Source of the DNA: Pseudomonas sp. MRSN 12121
GTDB lineage: Bacteria > Pseudomonadota > Gammaproteobacteria > Pseudomonadales > Pseudomonadaceae
Length of the DNA stretch: 64,000 nt
Assembly (NCBI RefSeq): GCF_000931465.1
Contig: NZ_CP010892.1
Location: forward strand, 310,001 to 374,000
Direction of reading: 5' to 3'
The position numbers and the translations under genes are program-made. This document shows, piece after piece, positions 18,688 to 28,140 of this stretch (position 1 is its first letter; each line of letters begins with the position of its first letter). Below the pieces are notes generated by a model that was not told where the DNA came from, did no database searches, and saw only the letters and a list, made by a program, of their open reading frames with translations.

Positions 18688-19428
18688 ATGAGCAGCACTG
18701 CACACACTGCCGAAGGCGAAAAAATTCTGATTGTTGACGACGACCCGGGGCTGAGCAGCCTGCTGGAGCGCTTCTTCGTCAGCAAGGGCTACCGTGCCCG
18801 CGCGGTTCCCAACACCGAGCAGATGGACCGTCTGCTGGGTCGCGAAGTATTCAACCTGGTCGTCCTCGACCTGATGCTGCCTGGCGAAGACGGCCTGACC
18901 GCGTGCCGCCGCCTGCGCAGTGCCAACAACCAGATCCCGATCATCATGCTGACCGCCAAGGGCGACGAACTGAGCCGCATCAAGGGCCTGGAACTGGGCG
19001 CCGACGACTACCTGGCCAAGCCGTTCAACCCCGACGAGCTGATGGCCCGGGTCAAGGCCGTGTTGCGGCGCCAGTCGCCTTCGGTGCCGGGCGCGCCGGG
19101 CAGCGAAGACGAGAACGTCACCTTCGGCGACTACGAGCTGTCCCTGGCCACCCGCGAACTCAAGCGCGGCGCCGAAGTGCACATGCTCACCACCGGCGAG
19201 TTCGCGGTGCTCAAGGCGCTGGTGATGAACGCCCGCCAGCCGCTGACCCGCGACAAGCTGATGAACCTGGCCCGTGGCCGCGAGTGGGATGCCCTGGAGC
19301 GTTCCATCGACGTGCAGATCTCCCGCCTGCGCCGGATGATCGAACCCGATCCGTCCAAGCCGCGTTACATCCAGACGGTCTGGGGCGTGGGTTATGTGTT
19401 CGTGCCGGATGGCACGCCCACCAAGTGA
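18688..19428 (+). CDS. ompR: OmpR osmotic-response regulator
   Basis: OmpR is the response regulator of the EnvZ-OmpR system controlling envelope and motility functions. The 246-residue protein has a receiver domain with the acidic triad Asp17-Asp18-Asp19, phosphoacceptor Asp61 (VVLDLMLPGEDG) and Lys111 (KPF), and a C-terminal winged-helix DNA-binding domain (LTRDKLMNLARGREWDALER...IQTVWGVGYVF). AAGGAG lies seven bases before the ATG. envZ follows, but the 107-bp gap holds a strong REP palindrome instead of the usual short linker. Confidence 0.97.
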   Translation: MSSTAHTAEGEKILIVDDDPGLSSLLERFFVSKGYRARAVPNTEQMDRLLGREVFNLVVLDLMLPGEDGLTACRRLRSANNQIPIIMLTAKGDELSRIKGLELGADDYLAKPFNPDELMARVKAVLRRQSPSVPGAPGSEDENVTFGDYELSLATRELKRGAEVHMLTTGEFAVLKALVMNARQPLTRDKLMNLARGREWDALERSIDVQISRLRRMIEPDPSKPRYIQTVWGVGYVFVPDGTPTK

Positions 19429-19437
19429 TCGATGATT

Positions 19438-19516
19438 TGTAGGAGCGAGCGCCCGGGCCGGCCGACGACCCGGGCGCTCGCATTCCGCAACTCTGCGAGC
19501 GCCGCTCGCTCCTGCA
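19438..19516. repeat. REP palindrome inserted between ompR and envZ
   Basis: Outer arms TGTAGGAGCGAGCG (19438-19451) and CGCTCGCTCCTGCA (19503-19516) enclose a perfect 13-bp inverted repeat, GCGAGCGCCCGGG (19445-19457) with CCCGGGCGCTCGC (19469-19481). In mRNA this would form a very stable stem in the space between the two cistrons and could lower or decouple envZ translation. Confidence 0.8.
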
Positions 19517-19535
19517 AAGCGTGTATTGGCTGTTT

Positions 19536-20849
19536 ATGAAAACCCCGCTGTGGTTCCCGCAAAGCTTCTTCTCCCGCACCCTGTGGCTGGTGCTGATCGT
19601 GGTGCTGTTCTCCAAGGCGCTGACCCTGGTTTATCTGCTGATGAACGAGGACGTGCTGGTGGACCGCCAGTACAGCCATGGCGTGGCCCTTACCCTGCGC
19701 GCCTACTGGGCCGCCGACGAATCCAATCGCGACCAGATCGCCGAGGCCGCCGGGCTGATCAAGGTGGTCGGCAGCGGGGTGCCGGCGGGCGAGCAGCATT
19801 GGCCCTATAGCGAGATCTACCAGCGGCAGATGCAGGCCGAACTGGGCGCCGACACCGAAGTGCGCCTGCGCATGCACGCCCCGCCGGCGCTCTGGGTGCG
19901 CGCGCCGAGCCTGGGCGATGGCTGGCTGAAAGTGCCGCTGTATCCGCATCCGCTGCGGGGGCAGAAGATCTGGAGCGTGCTCGGCTGGTTCCTGGCGATC
20001 GGCCTGTTGTCCACGGCGTCGGCGTGGATCTTCGTCAGCCAGCTCAACCAGCCGCTCAAGCGCCTGGTCTATGCCGCCCGGCAACTGGGCCAGGGGCGCA
20101 GCGTGCGCCTGCCGATCAGCGACACGCCGAGCGAGATGACCGAGGTATACCGCGCCTTCAACCAGATGGCCGAGGATGTGGAACAGGCCGGGCGCGAACG
20201 CGAGCTGATGCTGGCCGGGGTGTCCCACGACCTGCGCACGCCGCTGACGCGCCTGCGCCTGTCGCTGGAACTGATGGGCGACCACACCGACCTGACCGAC
20301 GACATGGTCCGCGACATCGAAGACATGGACGCGATCCTCGACCAGTTCCTGGCCTTTATCCGCGATGGCCGCGACGAGTCGGTGGAGGAAGTCGACCTCA
20401 GCGACCTGGTGCGCGAAGTGGCGGCGCCCTACAACCAGAACGATGAAAAGGTGCGCCTGCGCCTGGAGCCGATCCCGCCGTTCCCGTTGCGTCGGGTGTC
20501 GATGAAGCGCCTGCTGAACAACCTGATCGGCAACGCCCTGAACCACGCCGGTACCGAGGTCGAAGTGGCGGCCTATGTGTCGGGCGACACCAGCGCGCCT
20601 TATGTGGTGCTGAGCGTGCTGGACCGCGGCGCGGGTATCGATCCTTCGGAGCTGGAGGCGATCTTCAATCCCTTCACCCGCGGCGACCGTGCCCGGGGCG
20701 GCAAGGGCACCGGCCTGGGGCTGGCCATCGTCAAGCGGATCGCCTCGATGCATGGTGGCAACGTCGAGTTGCGCAACCGCGCCGATGGCGGGCTGGAAGC
20801 GCGGGTGCGCTTGCCGTTGGGGCTGTTGCTACCCAGGGACGCCGTGTAG
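19536..20849 (+). CDS. envZ: EnvZ sensor histidine kinase
   Basis: EnvZ is the inner-membrane kinase/phosphatase partner of OmpR. The 437-residue protein has an N-terminal transmembrane helix (SFFSRTLWLVLIVVLFSKAL), a periplasmic sensor loop of about 110 residues, a second helix (VLGWFLAIGLLSTASAWIFV), a HAMP domain, the H-box with phosphorylated His231 (VSHDLRTPLTRL), and a C-terminal ATPase with N (NNLIGNALNHAG), G1 (DRGAGI) and G2 (GKGTGLGL) boxes. The ATG at 19536 gives the usual Pseudomonas start MKTPLWFPQSFF; the ribosome-binding site is poor, consistent with the upstream hairpin. The last codons and stop fall in a REP element. Confidence 0.95.
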   Translation: MKTPLWFPQSFFSRTLWLVLIVVLFSKALTLVYLLMNEDVLVDRQYSHGVALTLRAYWAADESNRDQIAEAAGLIKVVGSGVPAGEQHWPYSEIYQRQMQAELGADTEVRLRMHAPPALWVRAPSLGDGWLKVPLYPHPLRGQKIWSVLGWFLAIGLLSTASAWIFVSQLNQPLKRLVYAARQLGQGRSVRLPISDTPSEMTEVYRAFNQMAEDVEQAGRERELMLAGVSHDLRTPLTRLRLSLELMGDHTDLTDDMVRDIEDMDAILDQFLAFIRDGRDESVEEVDLSDLVREVAAPYNQNDEKVRLRLEPIPPFPLRRVSMKRLLNNLIGNALNHAGTEVEVAAYVSGDTSAPYVVLSVLDRGAGIDPSELEAIFNPFTRGDRARGGKGTGLGLAIVKRIASMHGGNVELRNRADGGLEARVRLPLGLLLPRDAV

Positions 20850-20869
20850 GAGCGAGGCTTGCCCGCGAT
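20845..20869. repeat. REP element overlapping the envZ stop
   Basis: A forward REP unit (TGTAGGAGCGAGGC...CGCGAT) begins inside the final codons of envZ and supplies its TAG stop. A short palindrome GGGGCGC-GTA-GCGCCCC follows, in the space before the convergent rimK. Confidence 0.8.
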
Positions 20870-20929
20870 GGGGCGCGTAGCGCCCCTGGCCCTGCATAGG
20901 CGTTCTGCCTGATCCGGCGTCGGCTGTTT

Positions 20930-21835
20930 TTAACCCTTGCCCTTGGTCCGGGTCATGTTCGGCCCGCCGTTCTTCTCGATGTGCTCGATGATGATCCCCG
21001 CCACGTTCTTGCCGGTGGTGGTCTCGATGCCTTCCAGGCCCGGCGAGGAATTCACCTCCATCACCAGCGGCCCGTGGTTCGAGCGCAGGATGTCCACGCC
21101 CGCCACGCTCAGGCCCATGACCTTGGCTGCGCGCAGCGCGGTCATGCGTTCTTCCGGGGTGATCTTGATCAGGCTGGCGCTGCCGCCGCGGTGCAGGTTG
21201 GAGCGGAACTCGCCGGGCCTGGCCTGGCGTTTCATCGCGGCAATCACCTTGTCGCCGACCACGAAGCAGCGAATGTCGGCGCCGCCGGCTTCCTTGATGT
21301 ATTCCTGGACCATGATGTTCTGCTTCAGGCCCATGAAGGCCTCGATCACCGACTCGGCCGCCGTGGCGGTTTCACACAGCACCACGCCGATGCCCTGGGT
21401 GCCTTCCAGGACCTTAATCACCAGCGGCGCGCCGTTGACCATCTCGATCAGGTCGGGAATATCGTCCGGCGAGTGGGCGAAGCCGGTCACCGGCAGGCCG
21501 ATGCCACGCCGGGACAGCAGCTGCAGCGAGCGCAATTTGTCCCGCGAGCGGGCGATGGCCACCGACTCGTTGAGCGGGAACACGCCCATCATTTCGAACT
21601 GGCGCAGCACCGCGCAGCCATAGAAGGTCACCGAGGCGCCGATCCGTGGAATCACCGCGTCGAAACCTTCCAGCGGCTTGCCGCGGTAGTGGATCTGCGG
21701 CTTGTGGCTGGCGATGTTCATATAGGCGCGCAAGGTGTCGACCACCACCATTTCGTGGCCACGCTCGGTGCCGGCTTCGACCAGGCGACGAGTGGAATAC
21801 AGACGCGGGTTACGCGACAGCACAGCGATCTTCAT
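20930..21835 (-). CDS. rimK: RimK, ribosomal protein S6 glutamate ligase
   Basis: This 301-residue ATP-grasp ligase adds glutamate residues to the C-terminus of ribosomal protein S6, altering ribosome function. The family start [18 protein letters not shown], the ATP-grasp nucleotide segments ([36 protein letters not shown]) and the metal-binding [14 protein letters not shown] are all present. The start overlaps the rimB stop (ATGA at 21832-21835). In Pseudomonas, RimK activity is modulated by RimA and RimB and by cyclic-di-GMP; only rimB is recognisable here. Confidence 0.95.
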   Translation of the reverse strand: MKIAVLSRNPRLYSTRRLVEAGTERGHEMVVVDTLRAYMNIASHKPQIHYRGKPLEGFDAVIPRIGASVTFYGCAVLRQFEMMGVFPLNESVAIARSRDKLRSLQLLSRRGIGLPVTGFAHSPDDIPDLIEMVNGAPLVIKVLEGTQGIGVVLCETATAAESVIEAFMGLKQNIMVQEYIKEAGGADIRCFVVGDKVIAAMKRQARPGEFRSNLHRGGSASLIKITPEERMTALRAAKVMGLSVAGVDILRSNHGPLVMEVNSSPGLEGIETTTGKNVAGIIIEHIEKNGGPNMTRTKGKG

Positions 21836-22314
21836 GCAACACCTGTGGCAGAGGTAGTGGACACCGGGAACACCGGTTTGTCTTGAACGTATTTGATCCC
21901 CGGATTGACCACCAGTTGGCCATCGACCAGGGCTTTGGAACCGAGCAGCAGGCGATAGCGCATGGCCTTGCGGCAGGCGAGGGTGAACTCCACCCGCCAC
22001 ACCCGGTCGCCGAGCGCCAGGGTGGTGCTGATCACGTAGCGCACCTGGGCCTGGCCGTTGGAACTCTTGATGGTTTTCATCGCCACCAGTGGCGCTTCGC
22101 AACGCCGGTGACGCAACTGCACCACACTGCCCAGGTGCGCATTGAAACGCACCCACTGTTCACCGTCGCGCTCGAACGGCTCGATCTCGGTGGCATGCAG
22201 GCTGGAGGTGCTGGCGCCGGTATCGATCTTGGCGCGCAGGCCGGCGACTCCCAAATCCGGAAGCGCCACCCACTCGCGCAGACCCACGACGGTCAAATGG
22301 TCAAATGTCTTCAA
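21832..22314 (-). CDS. rimB: RimB retropepsin-like ATP-dependent zinc protease
   Basis: This 160-residue protein is the RimB/Ater-type retropepsin-like protease encoded upstream of rimK. It works with RimK by processing glutamated S6. The aspartic-protease signature DTGAS is at residues 31-35, followed by [15 protein letters not shown] and a second-half motif [18 protein letters not shown]. The start is a TTG at 22314, since the family start [14 protein letters not shown] follows it directly and no ATG lies nearby; the ribosome-binding site is weak. It is translationally coupled to rimK. It diverges from hslR across 219 bp. Confidence 0.85.
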   Translation of the reverse strand: MKTFDHLTVVGLREWVALPDLGVAGLRAKIDTGASTSSLHATEIEPFERDGEQWVRFNAHLGSVVQLRHRRCEAPLVAMKTIKSSNGQAQVRYVISTTLALGDRVWRVEFTLACRKAMRYRLLLGSKALVDGQLVVNPGIKYVQDKPVFPVSTTSATGVA

Positions 22315-22533
22315 ATGTGCTCAACCGCTGAGGAACCCGCTCGTACCGTCCGGCGGCCGAATTCGCGGTATTCACGCAGAATAATGGGTAAAAGGCGACA
22401 GATATCTGGGCCCGGCTCCACGACGCCCGGACAGGCTGCCGCGAAGCCTCGCATTCTAAACCGAGCCACCGCCATTCATGGCACGAGAGAAACGGTAGTA
22501 CAGTTCGAAAATATTTCAGAATGAGGAAAAGCC

Positions 22534-22932
22534 ATGGCACAGAAAGCCGAGGATGACGACAAGGTCCGTCTGGACAAATGGCTATGGGCAGCGCGCTTCT
22601 ACAAGACCCGGGCCCTGGCCAAGGCGGCCATCGAAAGCGGCAAGGTGCATCACCGTGGCGAGCGCTGCAAGCCGGGCAAGGAGCCGAGGATCGGCGACGA
22701 ATATGAGATACGCACCGGTTTCGACGAGCGCACCGTGGTGGTCCAGGCCCTGTCGATCGTGCGCCGCGGAGCGCCCGAGGCCCAGACCCTGTATGCCGAG
22801 ACCGAAGCCAGCATCGCCAAGCGGGAGAATGCCGCGGCCTTGCGCAAGGCCGGCGCCCTGGGCGTGAGCACCGATGGCAAGCCGACCAAGAAGCAGCGGC
22901 GCGACCTGTTCAAGTTCCACAGCCACGAATAG
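22534..22932 (+). CDS. hslR: Hsp15, ribosome-associated S4-domain heat-shock protein
   Basis: This 132-residue protein binds free 50S subunits that carry a nascent chain and helps recycle stalled ribosomes. The S4 RNA-binding domain is at the N-terminus (VRLDKWLWAARFYKTRALAK, then AAIESGKVHHRGERCKPG), followed by a basic C-terminal tail ending KKQRRDLFKFHSHE. GAGGA lies seven bases before the ATG. It is near hslO, as usual in this lineage, though a PAP2 gene on the other strand separates them. Confidence 0.93.
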   Translation: MAQKAEDDDKVRLDKWLWAARFYKTRALAKAAIESGKVHHRGERCKPGKEPRIGDEYEIRTGFDERTVVVQALSIVRRGAPEAQTLYAETEASIAKRENAAALRKAGALGVSTDGKPTKKQRRDLFKFHSHE

Positions 22933-22938
22933 CTCTCC

Positions 22939-22979
22939 GTAGGAGCGAGGCTTGCCCGCGATCCGCTGCGACGCAGCGG
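22939..22979. repeat. REP element plus short palindrome
   Basis: A forward REP unit (GTAGGAGCGAGGC...CGCGAT, 22939-22962) is followed by the palindrome CCGCTGC-GAC-GCAGCGG (22963-22979). It lies between the convergent ends of hslR and the PAP2 phosphatase gene and could act as a bidirectional transcript end. Confidence 0.75.
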
Positions 22980-23054
22980 TTGCAGCCCTCTCACGATTCT
23001 TCGGAGGGGCGCATCTGAACTCTGCCGTTCAATCGCCGGCAAACCGGTTCCCGC

Positions 23055-23858
23055 TCAGGCCGTAGCCCGCACCACGCTCAGGCGCGACAGCAATGGCAGC
23101 TTGCCCAGCAGGTTGAACAGCGGGTCGGTTACTCGTAGCAACAGGTTCGAGGCCTTGGCCGCATAAGGGGTGTAGTAACCCCAGCCCAGGGCCCAGACCG
23201 CCAGCAGCACACCGCCGATATAGTCGTCCTGGCCCCAATGCGCGCCGGCCACCAGGCGCGGCATCATGAACAGCAGGGTCAGGCCCCAGACCACCACGAA
23301 CTGGCCGATGGTGCGGCTGAAGACCCCCATGAACAGGCCCCAGATCAGCAGCACCGAGGCATGGTCGCCGGGGAAGCTCTGGCTGGAGCGGTCCTTGAGT
23401 TCCCAGGTTTTTTCCAGGTGTGGGAAGTAGTCGCTCATGTGCACGGCGCCCTCGAGGACCATCGACGGGCTGTCGTGCTGCCAGCCCATCGCGTCGGCGA
23501 GCTTGGAAAACAGCAGGCGGATGATCAGCATCAGGACCAGGATCGACAGGAAGCCGAAGAAGGCCCGGCGCACGTCCACGGCTTTGAATACCCAGTTACC
23601 GCGAATCAGCAGGGCCAGCAGAATCAGGCCGACTACTGCGTCGAAAGGCCTCAGGCTGCCCACGGCCCAGATATGCAGCCACGTGGAGTTGGTGGCGAGG
23701 GGAGCGTTCAGCAGGCGGAACAACCATTCGTCGAACATCGTGCACAGCAGCTGTCCGTTGGGCCATAACCAGAAACCCAGTAGCGCCAGCGGGATCAGAT
23801 TGCACAGCGCCAGCTTGCCGAGGTTCCACCTGGCTTGGAACAAAGCCGGATTGTTCAT
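23055..23858 (-). CDS. PAP2-family membrane phosphatase
   Basis: This 267-residue inner-membrane protein has about six hydrophobic segments and the PAP2 acid phosphatase motifs: a KDRSS region, the central SFPGDH with the catalytic histidine, and [11 protein letters not shown] carrying the nucleophilic histidine and aspartate. Such enzymes dephosphorylate lipid phosphates such as undecaprenyl pyrophosphate, lipid A or phosphatidylglycerol phosphate. The start ATG at 23858 begins [15 protein letters not shown]. It is divergent from hslO with 100 bp between. The precise lipid is not determinable. Confidence 0.88.
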   Translation of the reverse strand: MNNPALFQARWNLGKLALCNLIPLALLGFWLWPNGQLLCTMFDEWLFRLLNAPLATNSTWLHIWAVGSLRPFDAVVGLILLALLIRGNWVFKAVDVRRAFFGFLSILVLMLIIRLLFSKLADAMGWQHDSPSMVLEGAVHMSDYFPHLEKTWELKDRSSQSFPGDHASVLLIWGLFMGVFSRTIGQFVVVWGLTLLFMMPRLVAGAHWGQDDYIGGVLLAVWALGWGYYTPYAAKASNLLLRVTDPLFNLLGKLPLLSRLSVVRATA

Positions 23859-23958
23859 AAAATGCCTCCAATGGCTGAAAATCGCGCACCCTTATAGTGC
23901 GAAAACGCAATTTTCATGTCTTGTAACTATTTTGTCATCATTTCAGATACCCAGACCT

Positions 23959-24861
23959 ATGACTCATTTGCCGGATACCGACTTCACCCAACGCTTCATC
24001 TTCGATGAGAGCGACACCCGCGGCGAGCTCGTGGCGCTGGAGCGCAGCTATGCCGAAGTCCTCGCCAAACACCCCTATCCGGAGCCGGTGGCGCAACTGC
24101 TCGGCGAGCTGATGGCGGCGGCCGCGTTGCTGGTCGGCACCCTGAAGTTCGATGGCTTGCTGATTCTCCAGGCTCGTTCCGAAGGCCCGGTGCCGCTGCT
24201 GATGATCGAGTGCTCCAGCGAGCGCGAGATCCGCGGCCTGGCCCGCTACGACGCGGAGCGGATCGCGCCGGACGCGACCCTGGCCGACCTGATGCCCAAC
24301 GGCGTGCTCGCCCTGACTGTCGACCCTACCCAGGGCCAGCGCTACCAGGGCATCGTCGACCTGGACGGCGCTACGCTTTCGGACTGCTTCACCAACTATT
24401 TTGTCATGTCCCAGCAGACCGGCACCCGTTTCTGGCTGCACGCCGACGGACGCCGCGCCCGTGGCCTGTTGCTGCAGCAACTGCCGGCCGATCGCATCAA
24501 GGACGAGGAAGAACGCGCCGCCAGCTGGCAACACATCACCGCGCTGGCCAGCACCCTGACCGCCGACGAATTGCTGAGCCTGGACAACGAAACCCTGCTC
24601 CACCGCCTCTACCATCAAGAAGCCGTGCGCCTGTTCGATGTGCAGTCGCTGCGCTTCCGTTGCAGTTGCTCGCGGGAGCGTTCGGGCAACGCGCTGGTCA
24701 GCCTCGGCCTGGAAGACGCACAGAAGCTGGTGGTCGAACACGGCGGCAGCATCGAGATCGATTGCCAGTTCTGCAACCAGCGCTACCTGTTCGATGCGGC
24801 CGATATCAGCCAGCTGTTCGCCGGAGCGGGCGTAGAGTCACCGTCAGATACTCGTCACTAA
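23959..24861 (+). CDS. hslO: Hsp33 redox-regulated chaperone
   Basis: Hsp33 is a cytosolic holdase switched on by oxidation. The 300-residue protein has an N-terminal chaperone domain and a C-terminal zinc-binding redox switch with four cysteines, Cys235 and Cys237 (RCSCSRE) and Cys269 and Cys272 (DCQFCNQ). Disulfide formation with zinc release activates it. The ATG at 23959 gives the normal family start [14 protein letters not shown]; the frame is open far upstream but overlaps the PAP2 gene on the other strand. pckA follows after 179 bp on the same strand. Confidence 0.96.
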   Translation: MTHLPDTDFTQRFIFDESDTRGELVALERSYAEVLAKHPYPEPVAQLLGELMAAAALLVGTLKFDGLLILQARSEGPVPLLMIECSSEREIRGLARYDAERIAPDATLADLMPNGVLALTVDPTQGQRYQGIVDLDGATLSDCFTNYFVMSQQTGTRFWLHADGRRARGLLLQQLPADRIKDEEERAASWQHITALASTLTADELLSLDNETLLHRLYHQEAVRLFDVQSLRFRCSCSRERSGNALVSLGLEDAQKLVVEHGGSIEIDCQFCNQRYLFDAADISQLFAGAGVESPSDTRH

Positions 24862-24973
24862 AACGGTTCAGCGCAGGTAAATCACCTGGCAAGTGCCGGA
24901 TTAACGCCGTTCTGACGGGAGGGCTCTACTCTTTTTGGGCTTTTCTGGCATAATCCGGCGCACTTTTTTCGCG

Positions 24974-26582
<1,609 letters not shown>

Positions 26583-26598
26583 GCATCGGCCAGAAGTA

Positions 26599-26628
26599 AA
26601 AAAGCCGCCCTTCGGGGCGGCTTTTTTG
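26599..26628 (+). terminator. Intrinsic terminator of pckA
   Basis: GCCGCCC-TTCG-GGGCGGC (26605-26622) with an ultra-stable UUCG loop is followed by TTTTTT and preceded by A6, so it works in both directions. It separates pckA from the convergent EamA gene. Confidence 0.92.
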
Positions 26629-26699
26629 TGGGGGCGATTCAGAGGCTCTCATGCGACTCAGTACAGTCTGCAATTGGCGGGGTCAGTGGGAATCGCCGA

Positions 26700-27566
26700 T
26701 CACGTCTTCAGGTGCAACACAATTGCCCCTGCCAGCACCAATATCACGCCGATCACCTGCACCGCGGAAAGGCGCTCCTTGAAGAACACATACCCCAGAA
26801 TCGCGGCGATGCCGCCGGACAGGGTGCTGATCACCGTCACTACGGACACTGAGCCTGCCATTGCGCCCCAGGAGAATGCGGAAAAACCACCGAGGTTCAT
26901 CAGGCTGGCGCCCGTCAGGGTGGCGCAGTTTTTCGGCGGCGGTACGCTCAACCCGTCCTTGATCTTCAGGACCATCAGTAGCAACACGCCAACGCCTACC
27001 AGATAGCCGAGCCAGAGCATGACGACAGGGCCTAGCAGGGGCAGGGTGAACCGGCCCTGCAGCCAGAAACTGGTGCCATAGAACAGGGCGGCCAGCAGGG
27101 CGTAGACGATGGAGCGGGTAGCGTCGGTGCTGTGGGGCAGGCCGGTGTCCTTATGATGGCTGGATAGGATGACGCCGAGCATGCAGAGTCCGATGCACAG
27201 AGACTGGAGCAGGTTGATCCGTTCGCCTCCGGCCCAGGATAGCAAGGTAGTGACCACGCCATAGGAGGTCACCAGTGGTGCGACGATGGCTGCCTTCCCC
27301 AGCGCAAAGGCCTTGGGCAGTGCGAGGGCGCCGGAAACGGTGAGAGCGGCAGCGAGAACCCCCATCAGCCAGGTGTCGAGCGGTGCGGCCAGGGAGGTGA
27401 AAATGAAACTGGGGAATAGCACTAGTAGCAGGCTCATGATGGCAAACCCCAGGGCCTGACCGAAGAACACCGCACGTTTGACCCCGACAGCGCGGGCGTT
27501 AAGCCCCACCAGGAAGTCTGTTCCGCCCCACAACAGGGCGGCAAGCAAGCCCATCATTACGTCCAC
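26700..27566 (-). CDS. EamA/DMT-family transporter
   Basis: This 288-residue inner-membrane protein consists of about ten hydrophobic segments arranged as two EamA repeats, the second ending in AAILGYVFFKERLSAVQVIG and VILVLAGAIVLHLK, a classic EamA signature. Such proteins export metabolites or amino acids or move sugars. I use the GTG at 27566, since AAGGA lies six bases upstream; the ATGs three and four codons later have poorer spacing. The ligand is unknown. It converges on pckA and is upstream, on the same strand, of nothing obviously related. Confidence 0.85.
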   Translation of the reverse strand: MDVMMGLLAALLWGGTDFLVGLNARAVGVKRAVFFGQALGFAIMSLLLVLFPSFIFTSLAAPLDTWLMGVLAAALTVSGALALPKAFALGKAAIVAPLVTSYGVVTTLLSWAGGERINLLQSLCIGLCMLGVILSSHHKDTGLPHSTDATRSIVYALLAALFYGTSFWLQGRFTLPLLGPVVMLWLGYLVGVGVLLLMVLKIKDGLSVPPPKNCATLTGASLMNLGGFSAFSWGAMAGSVSVVTVISTLSGGIAAILGYVFFKERLSAVQVIGVILVLAGAIVLHLKT

Positions 27567-27594
27567 AGAATGTCCTTATCGCTGGCCGCAATTC

Positions 27595-27948
27595 CTAGAA
27601 ACTTTCCAGCTCCTGAGTATCCCAGCGTTTCGCCTTGATCGCCCGGTACAGCATGTCGATGGTCAGCGGAATCTTGTCGCCACGTCCCTTGGCCCGGCGC
27701 TTGAGGAAGACGTCGTAGCCTTCGGGCTGGAAATAGCGGTAGGCGTCGTAGTCGATAAAGTCGATGACGAACTGTTCTTCCAGCGCCTGGATCAGCTGTT
27801 CGGCATCCGCGCCGTCGCAGCCCAGGTCGAAGTTGATGGCGGTCTTCAGGCTGATGCCCTTGCGTTCGGGCAGGCCGATTTCTTCATGCAGCAACTGCAT
27901 GAGCTGGCGCATGGTCGGGTCGTCGGGGAAGTTGGGGGCGAGGTGCAT
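27595..27948 (-). CDS. DUF1493-family, acyl-carrier-like protein
   Basis: This 117-residue cytosolic protein matches the DUF1493 family, which has a fold like an acyl carrier protein. The stretch INFDLGCDGADAEQLIQALE mimics the ACP site DLGADSLDTVE, but Gly-Ala replaces the Ser that would carry phosphopantetheine, so carrier activity is doubtful. The rest is charged (YDVFLKRRAKGRGDK). The ATG at 27948 is used; the open frame extends to 28296 but overlaps the toxin leader. Its function is unknown. It lies 192 bp from the divergent toxin gene and could belong to the same accessory block. Confidence 0.75.
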   Translation of the reverse strand: MHLAPNFPDDPTMRQLMQLLHEEIGLPERKGISLKTAINFDLGCDGADAEQLIQALEEQFVIDFIDYDAYRYFQPEGYDVFLKRRAKGRGDKIPLTIDMLYRAIKAKRWDTQELESF

Positions 27949-28140
27949 GGTGGGGTGTCCGCGGGCGCTGTCGGTGGTGCAGATCGGCCTCCAGTGTAGG
28001 GCTAACCGCCGGGGCATGAACGAAAAAGAAAAGTCGTTCGAGCAGTTCGGACTTGCCTGACAGCCAGTTCTTCTAGCGCTGGGTAACGTGAGAGCCCCGG
28101 TGGAAGGCCGGGGATTTCCCTGGCGACCGAGCAAAGGACT

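Noticed and set aside
22301..22540. 79-codon minus-strand frame upstream of rimB, considered as rimA
   Set aside because: It would need a GTG inside the hslR start region, has no ribosome-binding site and no motif I can recognise. It may deserve comparison with known RimA, but I cannot support it.
28016..28060. Possible 14-residue peptide upstream of the toxin
   Set aside because: No ribosome-binding site; probably leader sequence only.
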